Below are positions 10,092 to 20,527 of a stretch of 64,000 nt of DNA, in pieces (positions within the stretch are counted from its first letter, which is position 1; every line of letters begins with the position of its first letter). The notes under the pieces are model-generated. The model did no database searches and was not told the DNA's origin. It saw only the letters and a program-made list of their open reading frames with translations. The stretch covers positions 68,507,922 through 68,571,921 of the forward strand of contig OX465282.1 in the NCBI GenBank assembly GCA_949987705.1. Direction: 5' to 3'. The translations under genes were made by a program, and so were the position numbers. This DNA comes from Thereva unica (lineage: Eukaryota > Arthropoda > Insecta > Diptera > Therevidae).

Positions 10092-11177
10092 TATTTATTT
10101 ATCTATTTATCCAAATATTTTAGTTTGGGCCAATTCCCTGGTTAGTTTTTTATTATTCTTTCAGAAAATAATTATTTAACCTGAGGCAAATGCACTCAAG
10201 GAAAAATAATAAATCTTCCTTATTAACTTATCTATACAATTTCTCAATTGGATAGATAAGTTACTTCAAAAAAATTTTTTATTAAATTTCAAAAAATTTT
10301 AAAAATTCGTTTTTTAAAACATTCGACCTATTCTATCCTAACAAAGAGAAGACGGTGAATACTCGCCTTCTATCTAACCCTACTCTATACGATGTGGGCA
10401 ACGCCACTGCAAATTCGCGATTAAAATATGAAAAACTCTATGTATACTTGATGGTGGGCAATGCCACAGCTTTTACTTGCACAGATCAAAAGCCCCGCAC
10501 TGTGCTTGCATCGGGTTTATATTTCCCCCGGCTGTCCCCCCACCTTGCAACAGTGACAACTTGCATCGAAATTTTTACTGAGCTACGCGTTAAAAATATG
10601 GCGACGACTGCTTTCGTTTGTTATATTTTTAAATTATTTTGCGTTTTAGTACTCAGAAAAGCTTTTGGTTTGACAAAAGCCCTTTTTTGACAGTTCGTGT
10701 AAATTTTGTGCGCGAGTGCGGTGTGTTTGTTTTTATTTTATGTTTCTATATTTATCGTATTATTTTTTAACTTTTAAAGTGTTTTGTGTTACAAAATTGT
10801 TTATTATGGTAAGTATTTTACGTTTATTAATTAATATATTTTTGTGTTATGTGTTATGTTTTAAGATATGTATTATTTCCAGTTTTTATGTTCTAGTTTG
10901 TTTACATTTGTTTTTAAATGTTTGTTATGTTGTTATTACATGTGTACATATATGTATGTTTACCATGTTATTATTATTGGTTCATATCAATCAATTATTT
11001 ATTTTTTTTATTTCTATTTCTTTTTAGGCTGCATCATCACAATATAGGAGTTCGAGTTGATTATTGGAGCCAATTTCAGGTTATGTTTATATGTAATTTC
11101 TTTTGTTTTTTAATTAATTCTTTTTTATTCTTTTTTAGCAATTTTTGTTGAATGACTACATGTTTCGGACCGAAACA
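9909..11177 (-). repeat. BEL 5' LTR (right copy), 1269 bp
   Basis: It is the intact LTR, with TG...CA ends and the target duplication atagg immediately outside. A (TA)n tract lies near 10058-10085. It matches the left LTR base for base in the segments compared, except for 6 bp in the (TA)n tract. As the 5' LTR it should carry the element's promoter; no TATA box was singled out. Confidence 0.95.
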
Positions 11178-11182
11178 ATAGG

Positions 11183-11252
11183 ACTCTGTTTTGCGCGTCA
11201 GTTTTCAGTTCGGTCTTTCAGCGGTTTCTAGTCAAGGGCCTGTTTGAAGGTC
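11183..11252 (-). mobile_element. RTE-like LINE 3' end, part 2
   Basis: The RTE sequence (actctgttttgcgcg...) resumes directly after the BEL target duplication. It is degraded by an internal deletion and fades out near 11252. Together with 2111-2169 it forms one copy split by the BEL element. Confidence 0.7.
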
Positions 11253-11394
11253 TGTGAAGATGGCAACACGAAATGCGAATTTTGGAAATTCTTTTTTCAT
11301 ACTTTTGTCCATCGTTTGTTCAAGTTTGTCCAAGCAAAAGTTTTTTTTTGTCCAGGCACCGTTAACAAATTATAAGCAAAAAAAAAAGTTTGCA

Positions 11395-11800
11395 CATATT
11401 TCATTTAATACCAATATCGAGGGGCTGTGATGACAACGGTAATCCGCCTTCTTGAGACGGCCGCCATGGATCTAACGGTTTATTAAATAGACTATATATA
11501 GCTTAATGTATTCTTATACCCTTTCATTTGATACCCATGTCGAGGAGTTGTGAAGAAAATGGTAATCCGCCCTCTTAAGCTCTTAAGATAGCCGCCATGG
11601 AGCTAACGATATATTGAGTATATTATATTGCTTATTGTATTCTACTTGTCATACCCTTTCATTTGGTACCCATGTTATATTGCTTATTGTATTCTACTTG
11701 TCATACCCATTCATTTGGTACCCATGTCGAAGAGGTTGTGAAGAATATTTTAATCCACTCTCCTGAGACGGCCGCCACAGCTCTAACGGTTGGGTATACC
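11395..11800. repeat. imperfect tandem repeat, about 120 bp, 3-4 copies
   Basis: Each unit contains a version of ccctttcatttgatacccat followed by a gccgccatgg-type segment. The same words, in either orientation, recur at 22.7 kb, 27.3 kb and 42-43 kb, so this belongs to a dispersed, satellite-like family. No coding capacity was seen. Confidence 0.65.
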
Positions 11801-11929
11801 ATATTGTATTGTTATCGGAGCTGAATCTTTGTGCAAAATTTCAGCATAATAGGATATATGATAGAATTTGAAAAAACGATTGCAAAATTTGTACCGGACA
11901 AACAAACAGACAAGAAAGCGAGCTAATAA

Positions 11930-12040
11930 AAAGTTTTAAAAAGTGTGAGGCGCTAATGAAAAGTTCCAGTGTTAATAAAATAAGAGTATAGGTAAAGAGC
12001 TCCACGCCTTTTCACATTTCGTCTTTTACATATTGCTCGA
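11930..12040. repeat. solo copy of the foldback-element core
   Basis: The stretch gcgctaatgaaaagttccag followed by a gagctccacgcc-type segment is shared with the spacer of the inverted repeat at 22951-23025, and partly with 27130-27180 in reverse. Confidence 0.55.
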
Positions 12041-12860
12041 CATATAAAAATGTTACGATAGGGTTAATCGAACTTCCCTTCTGCAGAAAACTCTACTCGC
12101 AAGTTAATTCTTCGGTATAGGCTCTGCAGTTCCTCGGTTGCCTTACTCTCACGTCCTTGAAGCTAGGGCCGGCGCTTGGGTTTTATGCGCCCTGTGCAGT
12201 ATTCCAGTATGCTCCTCATTTTTTGATCGCAATAAAGGGCAATGAAAAAATTGCGCCCCAGTCGAATTGCACCCGGTGCAAGTGTATCATTTGTCAATAT
12301 GAAAGCGTTGCCCCTGTTTAAGTGAAATGGCCTTCTTGTCGCATTTGAGAAAACGGAGAATATTTCGCCAACCCGCGATTTCTTGAATGAGAAAAATGTT
12401 TCTACAGGTTTCAATCCCTCTTTTACCCCGATCCTATCAACCCAATTCGTTTCCACCTCGTTTTCATTTGATTTCGAATTCTCGTAATTCCTACCAAGAA
12501 GCTTCCTCGAGAATGAACTTCCATCATGATTTTGCTAGTTTCCTGCAGCTTCTCTGCTATCCTAATCGTTTCATGAACTTTGAGACCCTCCAATATATTC
12601 TGTATTTTGAAGAATTTCGCCGACGTCTTCATCGAAGTTTTTTGAAGTGTTAACTTCTTTAGACGCGTTTGGCACTTTTTCGCTGGGGGTAAAACAAAGA
12701 ATTCGCGACACGCGCACTTTGTTGAACACCAGTTTCTGGACACATGTGGCAGGGATGCGGTCAACGCGCACATTTATTGCACACCTGTTTCTGGGCACTT
12801 GTGCCTATGCAGAGAATGGAAATTTTTGGTTTAGCTCCACCTACAAACAGCAGCGTATAA
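12041..12860. other. no gene recognised; possible hAT-like terminus near 12166
   Basis: The word agggccggcgc at 12166-12176 resembles hAT termini, but no matching opposite end or 8-bp duplication was found. A related segment (attgcgccg...gtccggcacaag) recurs at 13430-13490. The short reading frames here lack recognisable domains. Confidence 0.3.
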
Positions 12861-13084
12861 TTCTGATCAACCAACCGATGACATGCGCTTTGGCGGAGCG
12901 GAGAAAGGCTAAGTAAGGCTATAAGAGGAGGAATCAGGAATGTAAAGAGGGAAGAAGAAAGAAGGAAAGTTATGAAGGTGGGAAAATGGAAAAGGTGAAG
13001 GGCCGTGGGGCGGGCCGGGGATCGAACCCGGAACCTCTGGGATAATGGCCAGATGCCTTACTCCCTAGGCTACCGAGGCGCCCT
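12861..13084 (-). mobile_element. tRNA-derived SINE, copy 1
   Basis: Read on the minus strand from 13084, the head looks like a tRNA. It has an A-box-like tagcctagggagtaaggc and, about 30 bases on, a B box GGTTCGATCCC. A conserved body follows (ctttccttctttcttcttcc-like) and then the tail word catcggttggttgatcag. The same structure occurs at 23231 and 62527, which establishes a family. It would be transcribed by RNA polymerase III; any short ORFs across it are not genes. Confidence 0.85.
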
Positions 13085-14179
13085 AAACGTATAGTTTTTC
13101 TTTTTCCTTTTTTTCTGGCCTTGGAGCTCTCCCAGGCACATGGGTTTTCGCCGTTCAGTACCTAATTTAAGGCCCTTCTAATATCTCTCTTCCACACTAC
13201 CAGAGTGTATGATGATGGTTCTCTACTGGCATAGGAGGCGGCTTCGATAAAATTATATCGTGTAACTTCTTCCGCCTCGATTCGTTCGATTCGAATTCGA
13301 GGAGAGACGTACAGAATATTTTATCGAGATAATGAATTGTAAAACTAAATCGTAGTAATAAAAATTAATTCTATATGAATAGATGAATTTTTTCATTTTT
13401 TTTTTAGTTTAATTTTTGATATTGCGCCGCTGTCCAATTGCGTCCGGCACAAGTGCCCCATATGCACCTATTAAAGCGCCGCCCTTGCTTGAAGGATTCA
13501 ATCTCGCCCTCATCCATATCTCGTCTTGCTTTTGTTTCTTCTGTTCTTATTTAAGGTTAATTATTTATTAATTTATTATTTTGTTTATTATATCATTACC
13601 AGCAGATTAATTAATACACAAAATTAAAGATTTTTAGTCTTTGTACATGTTCATACATTGTCATTACGCTCGTACATAAAAAATTTACAAGTTCATATGG
13701 ATAATAGCAAATTTAGAAGTTTTAGTTATATGGAAGTCTTATGAAAGTGAAATAATTTTTGTTTTATTTAGTCTCGGAATTTTACTTATTTTTCAAGTTT
13801 AAAATCAATTTTTAATTTTCCAATTGAGTCAGTACTTATTTCTACCTGAATTTTATTTGTGGGTAATTTTTAATAACTTGTGTTCTCAACAAATTAGCTA
13901 TTTTATTCCCCTAAAATGACAAATGTTCAATGTGCCATAACTTTTTGTTTTATTTTTTAAGAAACAAACGACTTTTAAAATTTACTAAAATATCATTTGC
14001 TTTCCTCAAATGCGAAATGAAATGTTTCATAAATCGCTGTGATCGTAAACAAGTTCCTTGACTGTAATAGTAATTAATTTAATACACAACAAAAAGTAGT
14101 TATTACATACTTCTACTATGTCTAAAGTGAAGTGCAATAACAATATAAAACTAATAAAAATTTTCCTTTCATTTTATAG
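13085..14179 (+). other. non-coding, presumed intron upstream of the Ig exons
   Basis: The region is AT-rich with a polypyrimidine stretch (ttttcctttcattttatag) leading to the acceptor AG at 14178-14179. I found no earlier exon (signal peptide or start codon) of the Ig gene. Confidence 0.5.
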
Positions 14180-14869
14180 GGAAATGCCAGCAGCTCAGTT
14201 CATTTATATCAACATCAGATAATGACAGCCCGACAGTTGCTCCAAAGTTTTTATCCCGAGGACATCTGTATAAAGTCATAATAGGAGAAACAATAGAGCT
14301 ACCATGCAAAGTACAAAATTTAGGTTCGTATGTACTTCTCTGGAGGAAGGGCACATCTGTTCTCACAGCAGGCCACCTTAAAATCACCCGGGATCCAAGA
14401 TTTAAAATCGTTGGGGACTACAATTTGCAAATAAATGGGGTAAAAACTCAAGATGCTGGGGACTACATTTGCCAGCTGGGAGATCAAGAAAACCGTGACC
14501 AAGTACATACGGTGGAGATTCTAGGTAATTCAGTGCCTCGTACAATCAATCTAGGGTAAATCTGAATTTATTTTCTTTTCGGGATTACATCAAATCCAGT
14601 GCCGCCCACTCTAAGGGCACTTCCACACAATGGGCAAGTTACTGCTAGAAAGGGGAGTACAGTCACACTAGAATGTAAAGCATCAGGGAACCCCGTTCCC
14701 ACTATATACTGGTACAAGAAGGATGTATTTTCTGGGCCGACACATCTCTCCGACAGTTCAACCTTAATCTTGGACAACGTCGACCGACATCATGCTGGCA
14801 TATATCAGTGCTCTGCAGATAATGGCGTTAAGGAACGAGTCTCTATGGATATCCAGTTGACCATACTCT
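14180..14869 (+). CDS. two exons of an Ig-superfamily adhesion protein (Lachesin/Klingon-like), partial
   Basis: Exon A (14180-14524) begins in phase 1 after a consensus acceptor and ends at a GTAATT donor. It encodes PKFLSRGHLYKVIIGETIEL, Cys in LPCKV, Trp in LLWRKG, and DAGDYICQLGDQ, a complete V/I-type Ig domain ending DQVHTVEIL. A 75-bp intron (14525-14599) separates it from exon B (14600-14869). Exon B carries a second Ig domain: VTLECKASGNPVPTIYWYKK, then HHAGIYQCSADNG, ending at a perfect GTAAGT donor in phase 1. Both domains keep the Cys-Trp-Cys core. This domain order is typical of insect neuronal GPI-anchored adhesion proteins of the Lachesin/Klingon/CG7166 group; the exact orthologue is uncertain. 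The start, third Ig domain and C-terminus are absent. The exons are intact and in frame, unlike everything else here, so the gene is probably functional. Confidence 0.88.
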
Positions 14870-15798
14870 GTAAGTGAAACTAAGTGGAAATTTTACATTA
14901 TTCAATTTCAGTTCTCCATACCTATAAACACATACTAAGCAAGAATTCTGGCATGTTCGGTAGCTATGGCAAGGTTCCTTGGAAATGAAGCCTTAATAAA
15001 ATGTTGAATGCGATTTTAAAAATTACTAAACCGGAAATTCTTTAAGGAACTTCACCAACCGACCCTGTAGCGCCGTAAGATAATTAAATTCACTTACATT
15101 TTAATTTTACGCAACAATAAACAATAAAATTTAGATTCTAAATAAAACTCGAAACCGCACATACTTGTGAAAATGCGAAAGGTAAGCCATGTATCCAGGT
15201 TTGCAAATAGGAGCTTTATATCGGCTTAAGTTAATTAGTGGTGCCGTCACTTTTAAACATCTTATGGCAACATAACAAATAAAAGGGAAAGTTATTTTTT
15301 ACATTATTTTCTCGTTTCCTCCATTCAGCTCGGCTGTGGAAAAACATTGCAAAACATGCTCAAAAAGGCCGGAAATTTTTGTTTTAAAAATCGATTGAAA
15401 TAAGGTGTAGTGATGTAGAAAATGACTCCCAGTTTCCGCACCCTCAAAATGTTATCAAATTACTGACGGGTGAATAGTTTTAACAACTGCACATAAAATA
15501 GCATACTTTGCTAAAATTTTCATGTGTGTTTGAATGATTTAATTGAGATAATTTTCCGGTAAACTTCCTAACATTTTATGTGGGAGAAAATACCACAAAG
15601 TCAATGCTCTTTTTATGAACAAAAACCAGAAATATCGGTCTGCGAATAGTTTTGTTTTCTGTTGTTAAGGTTTAAAGGGGATATCGGAAAATAGGTTTTA
15701 TTGGCGAACTTTATTGATTTTTTCTACCAACTGTGCTTGGTTTGTTTAAAACATTTTTTGTTCTTTGTCTAACAAAAATTTTTTTGTTCTTTGTCTAC
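14870..15798 (+). other. non-coding, presumed intron downstream of the Ig exons
   Basis: It begins with a consensus donor (gtaagtg). No third Ig domain exon was found here or further along the plus strand, so the intron probably extends far through the repeat-rich DNA. Confidence 0.5.
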
Positions 15799-16343
15799 AG
15801 GGTGTATTAGCGAGAATGTCGAAACGCCTGGCTGTGGATAGGTCTTGGATAGCCAACAAAAAATCGTGTGGCTGGTGGGGGGAAATCATAACGGTTTAGC
15901 TGCTAGGGCGTTTTGAAACGTTTTTGGTAGAAGTTTACATATTACCCTGTATTTTTGTAACCCTATTAGATATTTTTGTAACCCTATTATTTATTCACGC
16001 AGAATACTCCCACCTGTCTAAAACTGTAAAAGTAAAGGGGTCAACCACCCAATGTTTTTTTTTTTTTAATATAATATCCACTTCAACCACCTTTTTCTCC
16101 AAAAAATACGTAATTAACCAATATTGTTTTTTACAAAATTGGAAAGATTTCCTATGAATAATGTTTAACAACTATTATACTACGACCTTTACTTTTGAAG
16201 TTGTAAGCAATTTTAATACGAAAATTTTGACCTTATTTGGTACTTTTCGACAAAACCCAGGTGAAAAAGTACTAAAAAATTACCAAATAGAGCTAATTTC
16301 ACCATTAAAATTGTTAATAATTCGTAGCATAATAACTAACTAG
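15799..16343 (+). repeat. dispersed repeat with cagggtgtat terminus, copy 1
   Basis: It starts cagggtgtatt, followed by tgtcgaaacgcctggctgtg, and continues about 500 bp. The same series of segments recurs at 63483-63910 in the same orientation. Its first ~170 bp recur in reverse at 18001-18172. The family is clear, but the element class is not; no target duplication was found. Confidence 0.7.
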
Positions 16344-16373
16344 TAACGCCCTGTGGTCAAAATTTGACCACAA

Positions 16374-16904
16374 AATCTTCTTCTTCTTTAAACTCCTTTA
16401 GTCCCTCATGGGACATAGGGCGGAAACAGTTGCCCTCCAGCGGACTCTGGTTTGCGCGACAGCTTTTAACTTCGACCAGGATCTCCCAGTTGTTGCGGCT
16501 TCTTCTAGTAGGGTTCTCCTCCACATTGTTCTAGATCTTCCTACTCGACGGGAACCTTGCGGATTCCAGTCAAGGGCCTGTTTGGCTAGATTTTCGTTTT
16601 CGCGTCGCAAGGTGTAGCCTACCCAATTCCATTTCCTTCGCCTGATTTGGTCGTCTATCCTTTCTTGGCCGACACGGCGCCATAGTTCTTCGTTTGAAAT
16701 TCTATTTTGCCAGCGGATTTTTAGGATACGACGAAGGCATCTGTTGATGAAGACTTGTAGGCGCCCTGTGATGAATTGGGTGACTTTCCATGTTTCGCAA
16801 CCGTACAAAAGAACTGCCTTAACGTTGGAGTTGAACAGCCGCAATTTGGTGTTAGTAGAGATCACCGTTGATCTCCATATGCGGAACAGGCATGCTTTAT
16901 TTAG
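16374..16904 (-). pseudogene. 5'-truncated RTE-like LINE, ORF2 C-terminus
   Basis: The minus-strand frame runs through LRLFNSNVKAVLLYGCETW, WNWVGYTLRR and DWNPQGSRRVGR to the terminal ALCPMRD and a stop at 16398. It is followed by the (GAA)n-type 3' tail at 16374-16397. Compared with 44107-45669 it lacks the whole reverse transcriptase and has a ~15-bp deletion near 16893. The retained C-terminal end is complete. Confidence 0.88.
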
Positions 16905-17656
16905 AAAGAGAATAATACAGTTTTTAGTCATTTAAAATTATAAAATTTTGTAAATGCATTAATAGGCGTGTCGAATGATCTGTCGACTACGTGCAAAACA
17001 TTAAAAGTTTCTTTTTTTTATTAAATTAAAATCAAAATATGTATGTACATTTCAAAATACATGGCCTTCACCCATTATTTTCAAAAGGAGTTCAAACTCA
17101 AGTGGATGTACATATGTTTCCAAATATGTTTGTTTGAACTCTTCAATTGTTGCCCGAGTTTCCTTAAACCAGCCTAATAGCCTTTAAACCAACCTATTGA
17201 GTTTCTCTTTTTTTTGTATTTTCTGTTCTTCCCATAAGTGTCCTTTGACGGGGCATTTTATTCAACTAACATATTTGATGTACTGAATTTGTTAAAAAAT
17301 TATCAATGGGCAAATAATCATGAAAAACACAATTCATGTATTTCAAAATTCACTACATTCATTCGTTATGTTAAAAACAAATACAAACAAATTACATGCC
17401 TTTCGTTGAAACACTAATAATGCAAATGAACTTCAACAAAAAGGTATACGAAAAAACACAATCACTTTCAGCAAAATTATTGAAAAAAGTCACTTTACTG
17501 ATAACACGTGCAATTAACTTGTATTCACAAACAGAATGTCTCCTACTCATGCACTTGTCGCTTTTCCACATTGCTGACGTAATTAACATGTCACTTCTAT
17601 CTAATTTTTACCCGATTTAAACACAACATATGTATAAACATGAAACTTATATTCTG

Positions 17657-18000
17657 CACACCTTTACGACTCCGTCTTCCATATAAAACCAATTTGAGCA
17701 AGATCTGTTTAGAGAAAGTTGGTTAATAAATCTGTACAAAAATAGTGCTTGCGTATTAATATATAATAAATTTTATATGCGCCTGTTTATATGCTAACCG
17801 TAATTTCTACCTTATTGTTATTTATATTGGAAAATGCAATACTCATTTCCGAGCGACAGAAATGAGATAAATGACTAATTCTTGTTTTGTGCACACCTTT
17901 ACGACTAAGACTTCCATATAAAACCAGTTTGAGCAAAATCGGTTTAGTAGAAGTCGAATAAAGTGCTGTACAAAAAAAGTGCTTGCGTATTAATATATAG
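17657..18000. repeat. direct repeat of about 110 bp
   Basis: The segment cacacctttacgact...gtgcttgcgtattaatatat occurs at about 17657-17755 and again at 17891-17999. Some 135 unrelated bases lie between. The second copy abuts the inverted cagggtgtat repeat. Confidence 0.75.
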
Positions 18001-18172
18001 ATAGGGTTACAACAATATAGGGTAATATGTAAACCTCTACCAAACAAGTTTCAAAACGCCCTAGCGGCTAAACCGTATGCACCCCCCCCCATACGATTTT
18101 TTGTTCGTCTATCCAAGACCTATCCACAGCCAGGCGTTTCGACATTCTCGCAAATACACCCTGCACCTATAT
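18001..18172 (-). repeat. dispersed cagggtgtat repeat, copy 2 (inverted)
   Basis: It is the reverse complement of the first ~170 bp of 15799-16343. The two copies face each other across 2.4 kb, which could be the terminal inverted repeats of one element later invaded by the RTE copy at 16374. Confidence 0.7.
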
Positions 18173-18473
18173 CGGAATGTATTTCTAATTTATTATTTTT
18201 ACTCCCGACTTATTTAAATTACAATTTAATATATTTTATTGTAGCTTCTTGATCAAAACAAATAACTAATTACGTGTGTCCAAATATTTTGTGTTTTTTA
18301 ATCTTCCAAAGAGCTCTGTTTAAAATTATTATATATGATCAATGGCGGATACAAGTTGGGAAATGAGATTATAGCTCTTTATCGAGAGATCTAAAACTGA
18401 CTAAAAATGGTCTGGAAAATCCAGCCGGAAGTTTATTTAACGACAAAAAAGAGATTTCTAATAAAGTACATAT

Positions 18474-18555
18474 ATCGGTAGCCTAGAGCTATGGTGCTGG
18501 AATCCTATCACGGGGAACCGGTTCAATCCTCGGCCGCGCAATGGTGAAATATATA
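18474..18555 (+). mobile_element. second type of tRNA-like SINE head
   Basis: A tRNA-like stretch has an A-box-like tagcctagagctatggtgc and a B-box-like GGTTCAATCC about 35 bases downstream, ending in ggccgcgc. It differs from the SINE at 12861. Its tail is interrupted by a small TA-flanked inverted-repeat element at 18556. The call rests on box resemblance only. Confidence 0.5.
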
Positions 18556-18764
18556 CACTGACTCAAAAATGTGTTGCAATGTTTTGGAAATTAAATTGTT
18601 TGTCCTAAACTTACCACACAAATATCAGACGACAGATGACTGGGATAATGTAGTTTTTATTAAAAACTACATTAATCCAGTCATATAGCGCCCAATCTTT
18701 GTGTGATAAGTTAAGGACAAACAATTTAATTTCCAAAACATTGCAACACATTTTTGAGTGAGTG
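18556..18764. mobile_element. Tc1/mariner-type foldback MITE, 209 bp
   Basis: Almost the whole element is an inverted repeat: the left arm CACTGACTCAAAAATGTGTT faces a right arm that in reverse reads CACTCACTCAAAAATGTGTT, and the match runs over about 100 bp. It is flanked by TA on both sides (18554-18555, 18765-18766), the Tc1/mariner target duplication. No coding capacity. Confidence 0.85.
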
Positions 18765-19379
18765 TATTTTTTTTTAAATTCGGTGGAACATGTTTTGAAT
18801 CCATCACTAAATTATATTATTTAACAATGATGCTCAGGAGAACATAAACATTTACTTAATTAAAAGTGAAAAAATATCATTTTCTTGATTTTTTATGGTC
18901 ATCCAGTCTGACATGTTTCAACAGAAAGAAAACCATGAAAAAGCGTAATTAGTGGCTAGTCTCTAGGCATAACATCCCACTAATTTCAAAAGTATTTACG
19001 AAATACCGTCTACAATATTTCACTACCCCAACCTTTGACTGCCTCTGACGGGGCTAGTAAATGTCATAAGGCTCCTGACGCACACGTCTCTAATTTTGAA
19101 GTTTGCATTGATGAAGTTTTCATTTCATCAATTGTCTTTGTTAAATGTTAAGAAAGGCGCTGGACTTAACAAGATATCTAATATTTGTTTAAAGAACTGC
19201 ACGGTTCGCCTTTGTAAGCGTATCACTCATAATTTCAACACATCTTTGGTAACTGACGTAAGCGAAACTTTGGTACCCTTGGTTCCTTTAATTCCTTATT
19301 CTTATTCTTCTTCGATGGCTCTACAGCCCAATTCGAGCCTTGACTTCCATCAGCTTTTTCTCCAGACGCCTCTCTGCTC

Positions 19380-20262
19380 CGCAGCTAGTCTCTAGTTTCT
19401 TGTGTTGAGTAGTTTTGCTGCATCGGCCTTAACATTGTCTTTCCACATTGACCGTGGTTTGCCAACTGGTCTTTTGCCATCTGGTAGTAGATACAGAGCC
19501 TTTTTTCGTATCCTTGAGTCATCCATACTTTGGACATGTCCGGCGTACAATTCGTGATTGTAGGGTATTCTCCAGGCATTGTCTTCATTGCTTGGGCCGT
19601 ATATCCTTCGGAGATCTTTCTTCTCAAATATATCCATCTTATCGGTATATTTCTGGGAGAAACTCCATACTTCACATCCATACGTAGCTACTGTATGTAT
19701 AATGATATTGCAGATTCTTATTATTGTTTTTCTGTGGATGCCTCTGGTTTTCATTACTGACAGTATTGAGAAGTATGTTCTGTTGGCGGCGTTTATTCTT
19801 CGTTGTACGTCTATCATTTCATCGTAGACTGTGGACCCCAGGTAGTTAAATTGGTTTACTCGTTCGAAGCTATATTCTCCCAGGTGGTGTTGTCATTTCT
19901 TCTTCTTCTTTCCACCCTTGACTGAATTAGAATCTTATGCTTGGTGGCATTTATTTGCAGCCTATATCTAATTAAGTGTATATTTCTCTAAGGTATGACA
20001 ACGATCTGGCAGGGCAGTTTATAACGTCGGCATATACTGCCAATCGTTTTGATTTGTTAAGCAAGGTTGCGTTCGCATCAATGTTTACTTTGCGAGTAAC
20101 TCCTCCTAGGCAGAGATTTAATATCATGGGTGCCAGCCCATCGCCCTGCTTTAAGCCTTGCTTGACTGAGAAGGAAGTACATTTTATTTTATCCTTCCTT
20201 TCCACCAACGTGCTCCAAACACTATTTTCTTTGTTGAGCCCACGTCATTGATATTTTTGCTG
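19380..20262 (-). pseudogene. LINE ORF2 remnant, RT to C-terminus
   Basis: On the minus strand the RT palm motif survives as FSVKQGLKQGDGLAPMI, followed by RLAVYADVIN, where the catalytic YADD has become YADV. After frame breaks the C-terminal part reads DVQRRINAANRTYFSIL, TVATYGCEVWSFSQKY and GKRPVGKPRSMWKDNV, ending near 19392. Decay includes a lost catalytic Asp and at least two frame changes. The same type of LINE occurs at 49480-50562 and 62535-63345. The clade is not resolved from memory. Confidence 0.8.
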
Positions 20263-20527
20263 TTTAGTCAATCAAAGAATATATGAATGTTTTCAATCAA
20301 CTTTGCAGTTAAGAGCGCGTGCGTATGTGCATAGTAAAAGCAAGAAGGCGCTTATCGGCGCGGATTGCCGGCGACGCACTTTATGAAAATATAAAAACTT
20401 AACATTTGGCAAATCTTTATCAGTTTATAGTGGACGCATCGTCTTTATTTCTGATACTGCGTAAAAGAGAGTCTTCGAGCGACCCGACCTCTATTTTTCA
20501 AATTTTCTAATTAAAACGGTTATTGTT

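Larger units (their letters stand above)
2170..11177 (-). mobile_element. BEL/Pao LTR retrotransposon (complete boundaries, internally deleted)
   Basis: The element is bounded by a 5-bp target duplication atagg (2165-2169 and 11178-11182). The LTRs start TGTAACGG and end GAAACA on the plus strand, and the coding direction is minus. From its own 5' end the order is LTR (11177-9909), one spacer base, primer-binding site, gag-pol ORF, accessory ORF, polypurine tract, LTR (4240-2170). The LTRs differ visibly only by a 6-bp change in a (TA)n run, apart from a later insertion in the left LTR, so integration is recent. The insertion target was the 3' end of an RTE-like LINE. The integrase core is missing, so this copy could move only with help in trans. 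Confidence 0.95.

Noticed and set aside
12423..12798. Overlapping minus-strand Cys-containing frames (116 and 75 codons)
   Set aside because: Two frames of the same DNA look equally protein-like, and neither has a recognisable domain.
13020..13084. A functional tRNA gene at the SINE head (also 23235 and 62460)
   Set aside because: The A and B boxes are present, but the cloverleaf is imperfect and each head is joined to the same non-tRNA body and tail in three places.
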